Assembly: GCF_012910805.1 (NCBI RefSeq)
Contig: NZ_WTVK01000038.1
Location: 1-55,960 of the forward strand
Direction: 5' to 3'
From: Aromatoleum evansii
GTDB taxonomy: Bacteria; Pseudomonadota; Gammaproteobacteria; Burkholderiales; Rhodocyclaceae
DNA: 55,960 nt
Each line of letters opens with the position of its first letter. The first letter of the stretch is position 1. The notes beneath the pieces were generated by a model. The model made no database searches and had not been told where the DNA came from. It was given only the letters and a program-made list of their open reading frames with translations. The translations under genes and the position numbers were made by a program. Positions 1-8,029 of this stretch are shown one piece after another.

Positions 1-1
1 T

Positions 2-34
2 TCGTCGGCAGCGTCAGATGTGTATAAGGGACGG
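2..34 (+). other. Sequencing adapter remnant (Nextera transposase Read 1)
   Basis: The bases agree with the standard 33-nt Nextera Read 1 transposase adapter at 31 of 33 positions, including the 19-bp mosaic end with two A-to-G differences. It sits at the very edge of the window. This is library contamination at a contig end, not genomic DNA, and the ATG at position 20 that opens the first long ORF lies inside it. Confidence 0.93.
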
Positions 35-120
35 GGTTTGGCGGCGGCTTTGGCGGAGGCGGTTTCGGTTCGGGCGGAGGCGGCAGTTTTGGCGGCGGAG
101 GCGCGTCGGGGCGATGGTAG
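35..120 (+). CDS. C-terminal end of a Gly-rich TPM-domain (YgcG-like) protein, 5' truncated
   Basis: The reading frame ending in TAG at 118-120 encodes only a tail of Gly, Phe and Ser repeats (GFGGGFGGGG and similar) ending in GASGRW. Such Gly/Phe/Ser-rich tails are typical of the C-terminus of YgcG/TPM-domain membrane proteins, and the next gene is itself a TPM-domain protein, a common pairing. Only about 28 residues remain because the contig starts here, so the TPM domain cannot be checked. The exact 5' boundary is blurred by adapter sequence. Confidence 0.6.
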
Positions 121-151
121 CGAGAATGAACGCCATCACGGAGGGGCAGCG

Positions 152-691
152 ATGAGCGCCCTCCCCCGCCTGTTCCGTCACCTTTGGCTGGACGCCGGCG
201 ACGCCCGACGGGCCATCGGGCCGGACGCGATGCAGCGCCTGGAGGTGCGCGTGCGCGACAGCGAACGGCAGCACACGGGAGAGATCTGCCTGTGCGTGGA
301 GGCAAGTCTACCGTTGAGCTATCTGTGGCGCCATGTGAGGGGGGCTCCGATCGCCGCGGTCGTGCGCGAACGGGCGGTGACCCTGTTCGGAAAACTGCGC
401 GTGTGGGATACCGAACTCAACAACGGCGTCCTGATCTACCTGCAACTCGCCGAGCACCGCATCGAGATCGTGGCCGACCGCGCCGTGGCACGGACCGTGG
501 GCGCAGCCGAGTGGCAGCGCATGGTCGACGAGGCCACCCCGGAATTTCGCACCGGCCGCTACGCGGAAGGCTTGGAGCGCACGATCGACGCAGTGAATGC
601 GGTGCTGCGCGCGGCTTTTCCCGCTGTGGAAGCCGGTGGCGAAGGCGGCGAGCGTGCAAACCAGTTGCCGAACCAACCCGTGGTGCGCTGA
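152..691 (+). CDS. TPM-domain protein
   Basis: This 179-residue protein without an obvious signal peptide resembles the short TPM-fold proteins that pair with YgcG-like genes. It opens with LFRHLWLDAGDARRAIGPDAM and contains the typical stretch on oxidation/acid-shock-like 'TGEICLCVE' followed by RERAVTLFGKLRVWDTELNNGVLIYL and later IEIVADRAV. The ATG at 152 is preceded by GGAGGGGC, a good ribosome binding site, whereas the in-frame upstream ATG at 20 is in adapter sequence. The gene lies 31 bp after the Gly-rich partial gene, which suggests one operon. The biochemical role of this family is poorly defined. Confidence 0.8.
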   Translation: MSALPRLFRHLWLDAGDARRAIGPDAMQRLEVRVRDSERQHTGEICLCVEASLPLSYLWRHVRGAPIAAVVRERAVTLFGKLRVWDTELNNGVLIYLQLAEHRIEIVADRAVARTVGAAEWQRMVDEATPEFRTGRYAEGLERTIDAVNAVLRAAFPAVEAGGEGGERANQLPNQPVVR

Positions 692-700
692 ACGGCGTAC

Positions 701-1057
701 CTATCCGCGCAGAGCCCGCCACGCGAGAAGCAGCCAGCCGGCAATCATCAACGTGCCGCCAATCGGGGTGATCATCCCCAGCATTCGCCAGCCGCTCAGC
801 GCCATCACGTAGAGGCTGCCCGAAAAGACGACCGTGCCGAGCACCAGCAGGACCGCGGCAAGGCCCGTGTTCGGCAGCCGCCAGGCGCCGAGCGCAAGCA
901 GGCCGGTCGCGTGCCACATCTGGTATTGCACTGCGGTATTCCACCACCCGAGCTCGGCAGCGCCGAGCACATTGCGCAGACCATGGGCGCCGAAGGCCCC
1001 GAGCGCTACCCCGAGCCCTGCGAGCAGGCTTCCCGCGATCAGAATGAATCGATTCAT
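701..1057 (-). CDS. DUF423 family small membrane protein
   Basis: A 118-residue protein with four predicted membrane segments. The N-terminal segment reads MNRFILIAGSLLAGLGVALGAFGAHGL, and the GAFGAHGL signature is typical of DUF423 (YgdD). It also has the conserved WNTAVQYQMWHA stretch near residues 39-50. An in-frame upstream ATG at 1165 would add 36 residues rich in Arg and Cys with no family similarity, so the start at 1057 is preferred. It converges on the TPM gene with a 9-bp gap. The function of the family is unknown. Confidence 0.88.
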   Translation of the reverse strand: MNRFILIAGSLLAGLGVALGAFGAHGLRNVLGAAELGWWNTAVQYQMWHATGLLALGAWRLPNTGLAAVLLVLGTVVFSGSLYVMALSGWRMLGMITPIGGTLMIAGWLLLAWRALRG

Positions 1058-1388
1058 GGTTCCGTGATGAGTCGGTTTTCCGCACGGCACGCACCGCGCG
1101 GCTGAAGAGGGACCGATGCGCGGACATCGAACGCTCCGGAGGCCGATAGTGTCTGCCGGCCTCATCGTCGGCGCAATGCCCTGTGCGTGGCGGGCTGCTC
1201 TCGAATCACGAAGAGTGGCGTCGTATTGCGGATTGCCGGCATCGACAAACGCCCTGACGCACCGATACGGGATTCGGATACAGCTTACAAAAATGTAATT
1301 TGGCCGTCAGGGTCCCGTTTGTGCCCGGCAATCATGATCGCCCCTCAGATCCACGCCTGCGCGGAACGGCCGCGTTCGCCCTGCCGTG
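1058..1388. other. Intergenic region upstream of the RND efflux operon
   Basis: This 331-bp stretch separates the divergent DUF423 gene and efflux operon. No convincing gene was found: short ORFs here have no recognisable content. It holds an AT-rich patch around 1275-1300, unusual for this GC-rich DNA, which contains the dyad described separately and is the most likely promoter/operator of the efflux operon. Confidence 0.5.
1285..1298. promoter_or_regulatory. Dyad TTACA-N4-TGTAA, candidate operator of the efflux operon
   Basis: A perfect 5-bp inverted repeat with a 4-nt A-only spacer sits about 90 bp before the first efflux gene in a locally AT-rich patch. Metal-responsive two-component regulators often bind such short dyads in front of RND efflux operons. 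No regulator gene for it is present in the window, so the assignment is inference. Confidence 0.35.
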
Positions 1389-2663
1389 ATGCCATTGCAT
1401 TCCCCTTTCTCCCCCGGTTCGCACTCCCGACGCCCACTGAATCTCATGCGCTGGGGCACGCTCGGTGCAATCCTGCTTTGGTCGTCGTTGGCCGCCGCAC
1501 AGCCGGATCCCAGCCCCGAAAGCGATGGCTCAGTGACGATCCGTTCGGTCGTCGCAGCCGCATGGGAGCGCAGCGCCGCATCGCGTGCGACCGGAGCACG
1601 GCGGGAACTTGCGCAGGCAAGACGCAGTGCGGCGGATGGCTGGATGGCGACCCCGCCGAGTCTCACTCTGCTGCACACGACCGATCGCCTGAACCGTAAC
1701 GACGGAGCGCGCGAAGTCGAAGCCGAGCTCGAAGTGCCGCTGCGCACGCCAGGCGTACGTGCCGCCGGAGCGGCGACAGCCGAAGCGGAAGCAACGGTGC
1801 TCGAAGGCGAGCTCACCGCCGCCCGCCTCGGCGTTGCCGGCGAGGTGCGCGAGGCCATCTGGAAGCTGCGACTTACCCACACCGAGGTCGAGGCGAACGA
1901 GCGACGGGTGGCAGACGCGGAAGCGCTCGCCGCGGATGTCGAACGCCGTGTTCGCGCCGGCGACCTGGCTCGCGTCGACGCCAACAACGCACGGGCGTCG
2001 GTGCTGATCGCCAGGGTCGCGCTGGCCGACGCGGTGGCGCGCGTGCAGCGCGAACAGCGGCTCTATGCGGCGCTTACGGGAAACGCGCCGATTCCCGGGG
2101 ATACGGAGTCGCCCCCCGCAAGCGCCGAACTCGACGCGCACCCGCTGTTGATTGCGGCTCGCGCGGCGGCGGACCTCGCACGCGCCCGACTGCACGAGGC
2201 GAGCACCGCGACGCGCGACCACCCGGAGCTGATCCTGGGCGTCAAACGCGAACGCGGCGAATTCGGCGAGCACTACGCGAACACGACCAGTGTCGGTGTG
2301 CGTGTGCCCTTCGGTTCGGAAGCACGCAACCGCCCGCTGATCGGCGCTGCGAACGCGGAAGTGATTGAGGCCGAGACGACGGCCACGCAGCAGCGCGAGC
2401 GCCTGCGTGCGGAAGCCGAGGCGGCCCGCGCCGAAGTGGAGCAGGCGCAACAGGCAGAGGCCTTTGCCGCCGAGCGGGCGCGTCTTGCCGCCGACAGCCG
2501 GCAACTCCTCGCGAAGGCCTTCGAACTCGGGCAGATCGACCTCCCCGCGCGCCTGCGTGCCGAAAGCGAGGCATACGACGCCGATCTCGCTCTCAGCCGC
2601 GCGCGCCTCGACTCCGGCCGAGCGGCGTCCCGACTGAAACAAGCCTACGGACTGCTTCCATGA
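1389..2663 (+). CDS. TolC/CzcC-type outer membrane efflux factor
   Basis: A roughly 424-residue protein with a signal peptide (hydrophobic LGAILLWSSLAAA, cleavage near AAAQ) followed by long Ala/Glu/Arg-rich helices, including RERLRAEAEAARAEVEQAQQAE and LSRARLDSGRAASRLKQAYG. This is the alternating coiled-coil and strand pattern of outer membrane factors. It would form the outer-membrane exit duct of the RND pump encoded downstream. GTG 1386 and ATG 1389 are adjacent, and an ATG at 1446 directly before the signal peptide is an equally plausible start. The stop overlaps the next gene by 4 bp, so it is the first gene of the operon. Confidence 0.85.
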   Translation: MPLHSPFSPGSHSRRPLNLMRWGTLGAILLWSSLAAAQPDPSPESDGSVTIRSVVAAAWERSAASRATGARRELAQARRSAADGWMATPPSLTLLHTTDRLNRNDGAREVEAELEVPLRTPGVRAAGAATAEAEATVLEGELTAARLGVAGEVREAIWKLRLTHTEVEANERRVADAEALAADVERRVRAGDLARVDANNARASVLIARVALADAVARVQREQRLYAALTGNAPIPGDTESPPASAELDAHPLLIAARAAADLARARLHEASTATRDHPELILGVKRERGEFGEHYANTTSVGVRVPFGSEARNRPLIGAANAEVIEAETTATQQRERLRAEAEAARAEVEQAQQAEAFAAERARLAADSRQLLAKAFELGQIDLPARLRAESEAYDADLALSRARLDSGRAASRLKQAYGLLP

Positions 2664-3220
2664 TCCCTGTATCCCATCCCTTCACACGGCACCTGCGATC
2701 GTTCGCGCTGGCCGGCACCGTCGTTTTCGCGACGGCCGTCTTCGCCGGCCCCGGGCACGAGGGCGGACACGAGCATGACGAGGCCGCGCCCGTTGGGGCC
2801 GGCCCGGCGGTTCCGCGCTTCGAGACGCACTCGGAGTTGTTCGAAGTGGTCGGTGTCGTTTCGCGTGGTGCCTTGACGCTCGCGCTCGACCGCTACGCAA
2901 GCAACGAACCCGTGTCCGACGCACAGATCGAACTCGAATCGGGCAGTTTCAAGGCGCTCGGGGAATACGTCCCCGAGCGCCAGGTGTATCGCTTCACTTC
3001 CGAGCCGTTTGCCGCCCCGGGGAGCTATCCGGTCACGCTCACCATCACTGCCGGCGAGGAGATCGACCTGCTCGCGGCGGATCTCGTCGTGCCGCAAGTC
3101 GAGGCGACGCCCTCCGCCGGCGCGCCTCGTCCCTCGACCGCACTGTGGTGGGGGGCCGGCAGCGCCGCCGCCGTCATCGCACTCGCCCTCGGCCTGCGTC
3201 GCCGCCGCCCGGCGTCATGA
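2660..3220 (+). CDS. His-rich periplasmic/membrane-anchored protein of a metal efflux operon
   Basis: A 186-residue protein with a signal peptide (residues 1-29) immediately followed by the His/Asp/Glu motif GPGHEGGHEHDE (30-41), a beta-rich middle region and a C-terminal hydrophobic segment ending in RRRR, which suggests a membrane anchor. The gene begins inside the stop of the outer-membrane factor (ATGA overlap), so the two are translationally coupled. An almost identical His motif opens the mature part of the next protein, the RND adaptor. I infer periplasmic metal binding or delivery to the pump. No named family was recognised. Confidence 0.75.
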   Translation: MIPVSHPFTRHLRSFALAGTVVFATAVFAGPGHEGGHEHDEAAPVGAGPAVPRFETHSELFEVVGVVSRGALTLALDRYASNEPVSDAQIELESGSFKALGEYVPERQVYRFTSEPFAAPGSYPVTLTITAGEEIDLLAADLVVPQVEATPSAGAPRPSTALWWGAGSAAAVIALALGLRRRRPAS

Positions 3221-3242
3221 GAACCGCCCTCCCGGAAAGACC

Positions 3243-4397
3243 ATGAAGAACGTTCCCCGCCCCGCGCACGGCCGTGCGACGACGTCCCGCCAGATTCTCG
3301 CTATCCTCACCCTCGTCTTCGCCGCACCGTCCTTCGCTGGGCCAGGCCACGATGGCGGCCACGATCACGATGAAGCACCTGTGGTGACCAATCCCGATGC
3401 GCCCAAGCGCCTGCCCGACGGTTCGGTGTTCCTGCCCAAGCTGTCGCAGCGCCAGTTGGGTATCCGCACGGTCGTCGCCGAGACACAATCCCTTCCGCGG
3501 ACCTGGCAATGGGTCGGCAAGGTCGTCATGGATCCAAACGCCGGCGGCAGGGTGCAGCCGACCATCGATGGCCGCATCGAAGCCGGCCCGCGCGGGCTGC
3601 CGGTACTCGGCCAGGCCGTGCGCAAGGGAGAAGTGCTCGCGCGCGTACGCCCGTCGGCCAATCCCATCGAGCGCGCCGGCCAGCGCGCACAGGCCGCCGA
3701 GTTGCGCGCCAGCCTGGAAATTGCGAAGAAGCAGCTCGCCCGCCTGCAGGAGCTGGAAGGCAGCGTACCGCGCAAGGAGATCGAGGCCGCGCAGGCCGAA
3801 GTTCGCAGCCTGGACGAACAGCTCGCCGCGGTCGGAAGCAGCCTGAGCACCCCCGAGGCGCTCGTCACCCCCGTGTCGGGCGTCATCGCCGCAAGCAATG
3901 TCGTCGCCGGCCAGGTCGTGGAGGCACGCGAAGTGCTGTTCGAGATCGTCGATCCGGCCCGCCTCCAGGTCGAAGCGATAGCGCACGACGCCACCCAGGC
4001 GAACGGCGTCGCGCAGGCCTCGGCCTCGGTCGATGGCGGCCAGACGGCCTTTCCGCTCGCCTGGGTCGGCGCCGGCCGGGCGCTGCGCGAACAGAGCCTG
4101 CCGGTACTGTTCCGAACCGTCGAGGGCACGGCGCCGCCTCTCTCGGTCGGGCAGCCGCTCCAGGTCGTGGTGCAGACGCGCGAACAGATTACCGGCATCC
4201 CCGTACCCGGAGCGGCTCTGGTCAAGAATCCCGCGAATCAGGAGATCGTCTGGGTGCACACCTCTGCCGAGCGTTTCGTGCCGCGCACCGTGCGGCACCG
4301 CCCGCTCGATGGCGCGACCGTCACCATCACCGACGGTCTAGCCGCTGGCGACCGGGTCGTCGTGCAGGGCGCCGCCCTCGTCAACCAGGTACGCTGA
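3243..4397 (+). CDS. RND efflux periplasmic adaptor (membrane fusion protein, CzcB/CusB type)
   Basis: A 384-residue adaptor with a signal peptide (1-32), a His-rich motif GPGHDGGHDHDE (33-44), a barrel-sandwich hybrid (around GRVQPTIDGRIEAGPRGLPVLGQAVRKGEVLA), an alpha-helical hairpin with Ala/Glu/Arg-rich helices, the returning lipoyl half (LVTPVSGVIAASNVVAGQVVEAREVLFEIVD) and a C-terminal beta domain ending in ITDGLAAGDRVVVQGAALV. It would link the inner-membrane pump to the outer-membrane factor. The frame is open back to 3009, but ATG 3243 follows a GAAAGACC leader and starts the signal peptide. The pump starts 9 bp later. Confidence 0.9.
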   Translation: MKNVPRPAHGRATTSRQILAILTLVFAAPSFAGPGHDGGHDHDEAPVVTNPDAPKRLPDGSVFLPKLSQRQLGIRTVVAETQSLPRTWQWVGKVVMDPNAGGRVQPTIDGRIEAGPRGLPVLGQAVRKGEVLARVRPSANPIERAGQRAQAAELRASLEIAKKQLARLQELEGSVPRKEIEAAQAEVRSLDEQLAAVGSSLSTPEALVTPVSGVIAASNVVAGQVVEAREVLFEIVDPARLQVEAIAHDATQANGVAQASASVDGGQTAFPLAWVGAGRALREQSLPVLFRTVEGTAPPLSVGQPLQVVVQTREQITGIPVPGAALVKNPANQEIVWVHTSAERFVPRTVRHRPLDGATVTITDGLAAGDRVVVQGAALVNQVR

Positions 4398-4406
4398 GGG
4401 CGATCC

Positions 4407-7400
4407 ATGTTCGACTGGCTCGTCAATCAGTCCCTGCGCAACCGCCTGCTGGCGCTCGCCCTCGCCGCCGTGATGATGCTCTACGGTGGTCTCACCCTCG
4501 TGCGGACGCCGGTCGACGTCTTCCCCGACCTCAACCGCCCTCAGGTCACACTGCAGATCGAAGCCGGAGGCATGGCGCCCGAAGAGGTCGAGCAGCTCAT
4601 CACCATCCCGCTCGAAGTCTCGATGAGCGGCCTGCCCGGCGTGAGCGCGGTGCGCTCCGTGTCCTCGGTCGGTCTGGCTTTCGTATATGTGAGCTTCGAC
4701 TGGGGCGTGGATATCTACCGCGCGCGGCAGATGGTGAACGAACGCTTCACCACGGTGCGCGACCAGCTTCCGCCGGGCATCGAGCACGCCGCGATGGGGC
4801 CGATCAGCTCGATCATGGGCGAGATCCTGCTGATCGCGATACCCATCGACCCCGCGAAGATCGACCCGATGGCGACGCGCGAATATGCCGACTTCGTGCT
4901 GCGCCCGCGCCTGCTGTCGGTTCCCGGCGTCGCCCAGGTGATTCCCATCGGCGGCGAGGTGCGCCAGTACCAGGTGCAGCCCGACACCGCTCGCATGGCC
5001 GCACTCGGTGTCACCATCGACGACATCGCCGGCGCGCTGAAGGGCTTTTCCGCCAACACCAGCGGCGGCTTCCTTGAACTCAATGCGCGCGAATACCTGA
5101 TCCGCCACATCGGCCACACCACGCGACTGGCGGACCTCGAGCGCCTGCCGGTCGCCGCCCGCGACGGCCGCAGCATCCTGCTCAAGCAGGTCGCCGCTGT
5201 GAGCTTCGCGCCCGCGATCAAGCGCGGCGACGCCGGCTTCAACGGCCAGCCGGCGGTGATCCTGTCGGTGCAGAAGCAGCCTGACGCCGACACCGTGAAG
5301 CTCACGCGCGAGATTGAAACCGCGCTCGACGAGCTGAAGAAATCGCTGCCCGCGGGGATGGACGCGCCGCGCGTGACCTTCCGCCAGGCCAATTTCATCG
5401 AGTCCTCGATCGGCAACCTGCAAGGCAAGCTCGTCGCCGCGTCGGCGATCGTCGCGGTCGTGCTCTATCTCTTCCTCGCCAACCTGCGCACGACGCTGAT
5501 CTCGCTCGTCGCGATCCCGGCCTCAATCCTCACGACGGTGCTGGTGTTCCGCTACTTCGGCATGTCGATCAACACCATGACGCTGGGTGGGCTGGCGATC
5601 GCGATCGGCGAACTCGTGGATGACGCGGTCGTCGGCGTCGAGAACGTGCTGCGCCGGCTCAAGCAGGAACGCCAGCGCGGCGCCGAGGGCCACGCCCGCT
5701 TGAACCCCCTCGAACTGATCGGCAAGGCGACGCTGGAGGTGCGCTCCGCGATTGTCTACGCGACCTTCATCATCGTGCTGGTGTTCGTGCCCTTGTTCGC
5801 GCTACCCGGTATAGAAGGCCGCCTGTTCATGCCGCTGGGCGTCGCCTACATCACCTCCATCCTTGCCTCGATGCTGGTGTCCGTGACCCTCACGCCGGTC
5901 ATGGCCTATTACCTGTTACCGCGCATGAAGAGCCTGGACCACGGCGACACGCGGCTAGTCCAGTGGCTCAAGCGCCGCTATGCGGCGGCGCTGGAGTGGA
6001 GCTTCGATCACGCCCGCGTGCTGCTGGCGGCCGCGGCCGTTGCGGTGGCCGCCGCGCTGGCACTGGTGCCCTACTTCCCGACGACCTTCCTGCCACCCTT
6101 CAACGAAGGCACGGTGCTAGTCGGCCTGCGCCTGAACCCCGGCACCACGCTCACCGAGTCGGTGCGCATCGCGACGCAGGCCGAGCACCTCATCCGTGAA
6201 GTGCCGGAGGTGGTCCATGTGGGCCGCCGCTCCGGCCGGGCCGAAATGGACGAACATGCCGAAGGCGTGCATTCGTCAGAACTGGACATCGCGCTGCGCG
6301 CCGGGGAACGCCCGCTCGAGGCCGTGTATGCGGACATCCGCCAACGCCTCGCGAGCCTGCCGGCGGCGATCGGCATCGGCCAGCCGATCAGTCATCGCAT
6401 CGACCACCTGCTCTCGGGCGTGCGCGCGCAGATCGCGATCAAGGTGTTCGGCGACGACCTCGACACGCTGCGCGCGCAGGCCGATGCCCTGCGCGGCCGC
6501 CTCGCCGGCATCAAGGGCCTAGCGGATCTCGAGATCGAGAAGCAGGTGCTCACGCCCCAGATCAAGGTGCGCGTCGACTTCGACGCCGCCGAAGCCTATG
6601 GCCTGCCGCCATCGAAGTTGCTGGAAGAATTGAAGATGCTCGTCGACGGCGAGCGCATCACGCAGGTCATCGAAGGCAACCGTCGCTTCAACCTCGTGCT
6701 GCGCCTGCCGGACGCTGCGCGCTCGGTCGACGGCCTCGCCAACGTCCTGATCGATACGCCGGGCGGGCGAGTTCCCCTGTCCAAGCTCGCGCACATCGAC
6801 GAATCCGACGGCCCCAACCAGATCGCCCGCGACGACGGCAAGCGCCGCATCGTGCTCTCCGCCAACGCGTCGCAGCGCCCCCTGTCGGACGTCATCGTCG
6901 ATATCCGCAAGGTCATCGCCGACACGCCACTGCCTGAAGGCTATTTCATCGACCTGGGTGGCCAGTTCGAAGCGCAGGAGGAATCCAGCCGACTGATCGG
7001 CTTGTTGTCCCTGATCTCCGCCGCGATGGTCTTCCTCGTGCTGTACAGCCGGTACAAGAGCACCGCGCTCGCGCTGATGATCATGGCCAATATCCCGCTC
7101 GCGCTGGTCGGTTCGGTGATCGGCCTGTGGTTGTCGGGCCAACCCTTGTCGGTTGCCGCCCTGATCGGCTTCATCACGCTCGCAGGCATCTCCACGCGCA
7201 ACGGCATCCTCAAGATCAGCCACTACATCAACCTGTGCGCATTCGAGGATGAGAGGTTCGGACGCCGCATGCTCGTGCGCGGATCGCTCGAGCGCTTGAC
7301 GCCCGTGCTGATGACGGCGCTCGTCGCCGCCTTCGCCCTCGCGCCGCTGCTGTTCGAGGCCGAACAGCCCGGAACCGAGATTCTTCATCCTGTTGCGGTG

Positions 7401-7526
7401 GTGATCTTCTCGGGCCTGATCAGCTCGACGCTGCTCGACACTTTCGTGACGCCCGCAATGGTCTGGATCTTCGGGCGCAAGCCCCTTGAGCGCCTCGTTG
7501 CCGAATCGGGCGGAGAGGCATACTGA
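4407..7526 (+). CDS. CusA/CzcA-family heavy-metal RND efflux pump
   Basis: At 1039 residues this is the full length of an HME-RND permease. An N-terminal membrane helix is followed by a porter domain (PVDVFPDLNRPQVTLQIEAGGMAPEEVEQL is the hallmark start), a second porter half and two six-helix membrane bundles. The proton-relay segment in TM4 is GELVDDAVV (401-409), with paired Asp 405-406. This matches neither the classical CzcA motif (DFGxxVDGA) nor the CusA motif (GAMVDAA), so the exported ion cannot be assigned. It is the third part of the tripartite system with the adaptor and outer-membrane factor upstream. Confidence 0.92.
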   Translation: MFDWLVNQSLRNRLLALALAAVMMLYGGLTLVRTPVDVFPDLNRPQVTLQIEAGGMAPEEVEQLITIPLEVSMSGLPGVSAVRSVSSVGLAFVYVSFDWGVDIYRARQMVNERFTTVRDQLPPGIEHAAMGPISSIMGEILLIAIPIDPAKIDPMATREYADFVLRPRLLSVPGVAQVIPIGGEVRQYQVQPDTARMAALGVTIDDIAGALKGFSANTSGGFLELNAREYLIRHIGHTTRLADLERLPVAARDGRSILLKQVAAVSFAPAIKRGDAGFNGQPAVILSVQKQPDADTVKLTREIETALDELKKSLPAGMDAPRVTFRQANFIESSIGNLQGKLVAASAIVAVVLYLFLANLRTTLISLVAIPASILTTVLVFRYFGMSINTMTLGGLAIAIGELVDDAVVGVENVLRRLKQERQRGAEGHARLNPLELIGKATLEVRSAIVYATFIIVLVFVPLFALPGIEGRLFMPLGVAYITSILASMLVSVTLTPVMAYYLLPRMKSLDHGDTRLVQWLKRRYAAALEWSFDHARVLLAAAAVAVAAALALVPYFPTTFLPPFNEGTVLVGLRLNPGTTLTESVRIATQAEHLIREVPEVVHVGRRSGRAEMDEHAEGVHSSELDIALRAGERPLEAVYADIRQRLASLPAAIGIGQPISHRIDHLLSGVRAQIAIKVFGDDLDTLRAQADALRGRLAGIKGLADLEIEKQVLTPQIKVRVDFDAAEAYGLPPSKLLEELKMLVDGERITQVIEGNRRFNLVLRLPDAARSVDGLANVLIDTPGGRVPLSKLAHIDESDGPNQIARDDGKRRIVLSANASQRPLSDVIVDIRKVIADTPLPEGYFIDLGGQFEAQEESSRLIGLLSLISAAMVFLVLYSRYKSTALALMIMANIPLALVGSVIGLWLSGQPLSVAALIGFITLAGISTRNGILKISHYINLCAFEDERFGRRMLVRGSLERLTPVLMTALVAAFALAPLLFEAEQPGTEILHPVAVVIFSGLISSTLLDTFVTPAMVWIFGRKPLERLVAESGGEAY

Positions 7527-7577
7527 GCAATACTGCCGCCTTGATCCACCCCAGCATAGCAATCAAAGGAGAAACCG

Positions 7578-7958
7578 ATGAAATCCCTCAAGGCCCTCGC
7601 CGCAGCCCTCGCCATCCTGTCCGCCCCCGCCGCCTTTGCCGGCGCGGGTCACGACCTGACGCCCAAGCACGGCGGTGCCGTGGTCGAGGTCAAGGAGGTC
7701 GTGTATGAGCTGGTCGCGACGCCCGAAACCCTGACGCTGTATCTCGACGATCACGGCAGGAAGGTCGACACCACCGGCGGCAGCGCGAAGCTCACCCTGC
7801 TGAACGGCAGCGAAAAATCCGAAGCCACCCTTGCCCCCGCCGGCGACAACAAGTTCGAGGCCAAGGGATTGCACAAGGTCGCTTCCGGCACAAAGGCCGT
7901 GGCTGTGGTCACTCTTGCCGGAAAGGCGCCCGCAACGGCCCGGTTTACGGTCAAGTAA
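7578..7958 (+). CDS. Small periplasmic protein of the efflux operon
   Basis: A 126-residue protein with a clear signal peptide (1-21, cleaved at AFA-GAG) and a predicted all-beta mature part. The mature N-terminus, GAGHDLTPKHGG, echoes the His motifs of the two upstream proteins. It is 51 bp downstream of the pump with a good ribosome binding site (AAAGGAGAAACC), so it is probably cotranscribed. Its position and His residues suggest periplasmic metal binding or sensing, but no named family was recognised. Confidence 0.72.
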   Translation: MKSLKALAAALAILSAPAAFAGAGHDLTPKHGGAVVEVKEVVYELVATPETLTLYLDDHGRKVDTTGGSAKLTLLNGSEKSEATLAPAGDNKFEAKGLHKVASGTKAVAVVTLAGKAPATARFTVK

Positions 7959-7991
7959 AGGCTCGTCCGGAGCCCTGGTCCGCGACCGAAG

Positions 7992-8018
7992 GCGCCCGCA
8001 CCGATCCCGGGCGGGCGC
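7992..8018. terminator. GC-rich hairpin between convergent genes
   Basis: A perfect 8-bp inverted repeat (GCGCCCGC and GCGGGCGC, 11-nt loop) lies between the stop of the efflux operon and the stop of the MFS permease. It has no T tract on either side, so it is only a possible bidirectional or factor-assisted terminator. Confidence 0.4.
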
Positions 8019-8029
8019 TCGTCACGGTC

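Noticed and set aside
20-151. Start of the first long plus-strand ORF at ATG 20
   Set aside because: This ATG is inside adapter sequence. The Gly-rich tail of another gene is in a different frame across the same bases, and ATG 152 has a good ribosome binding site.
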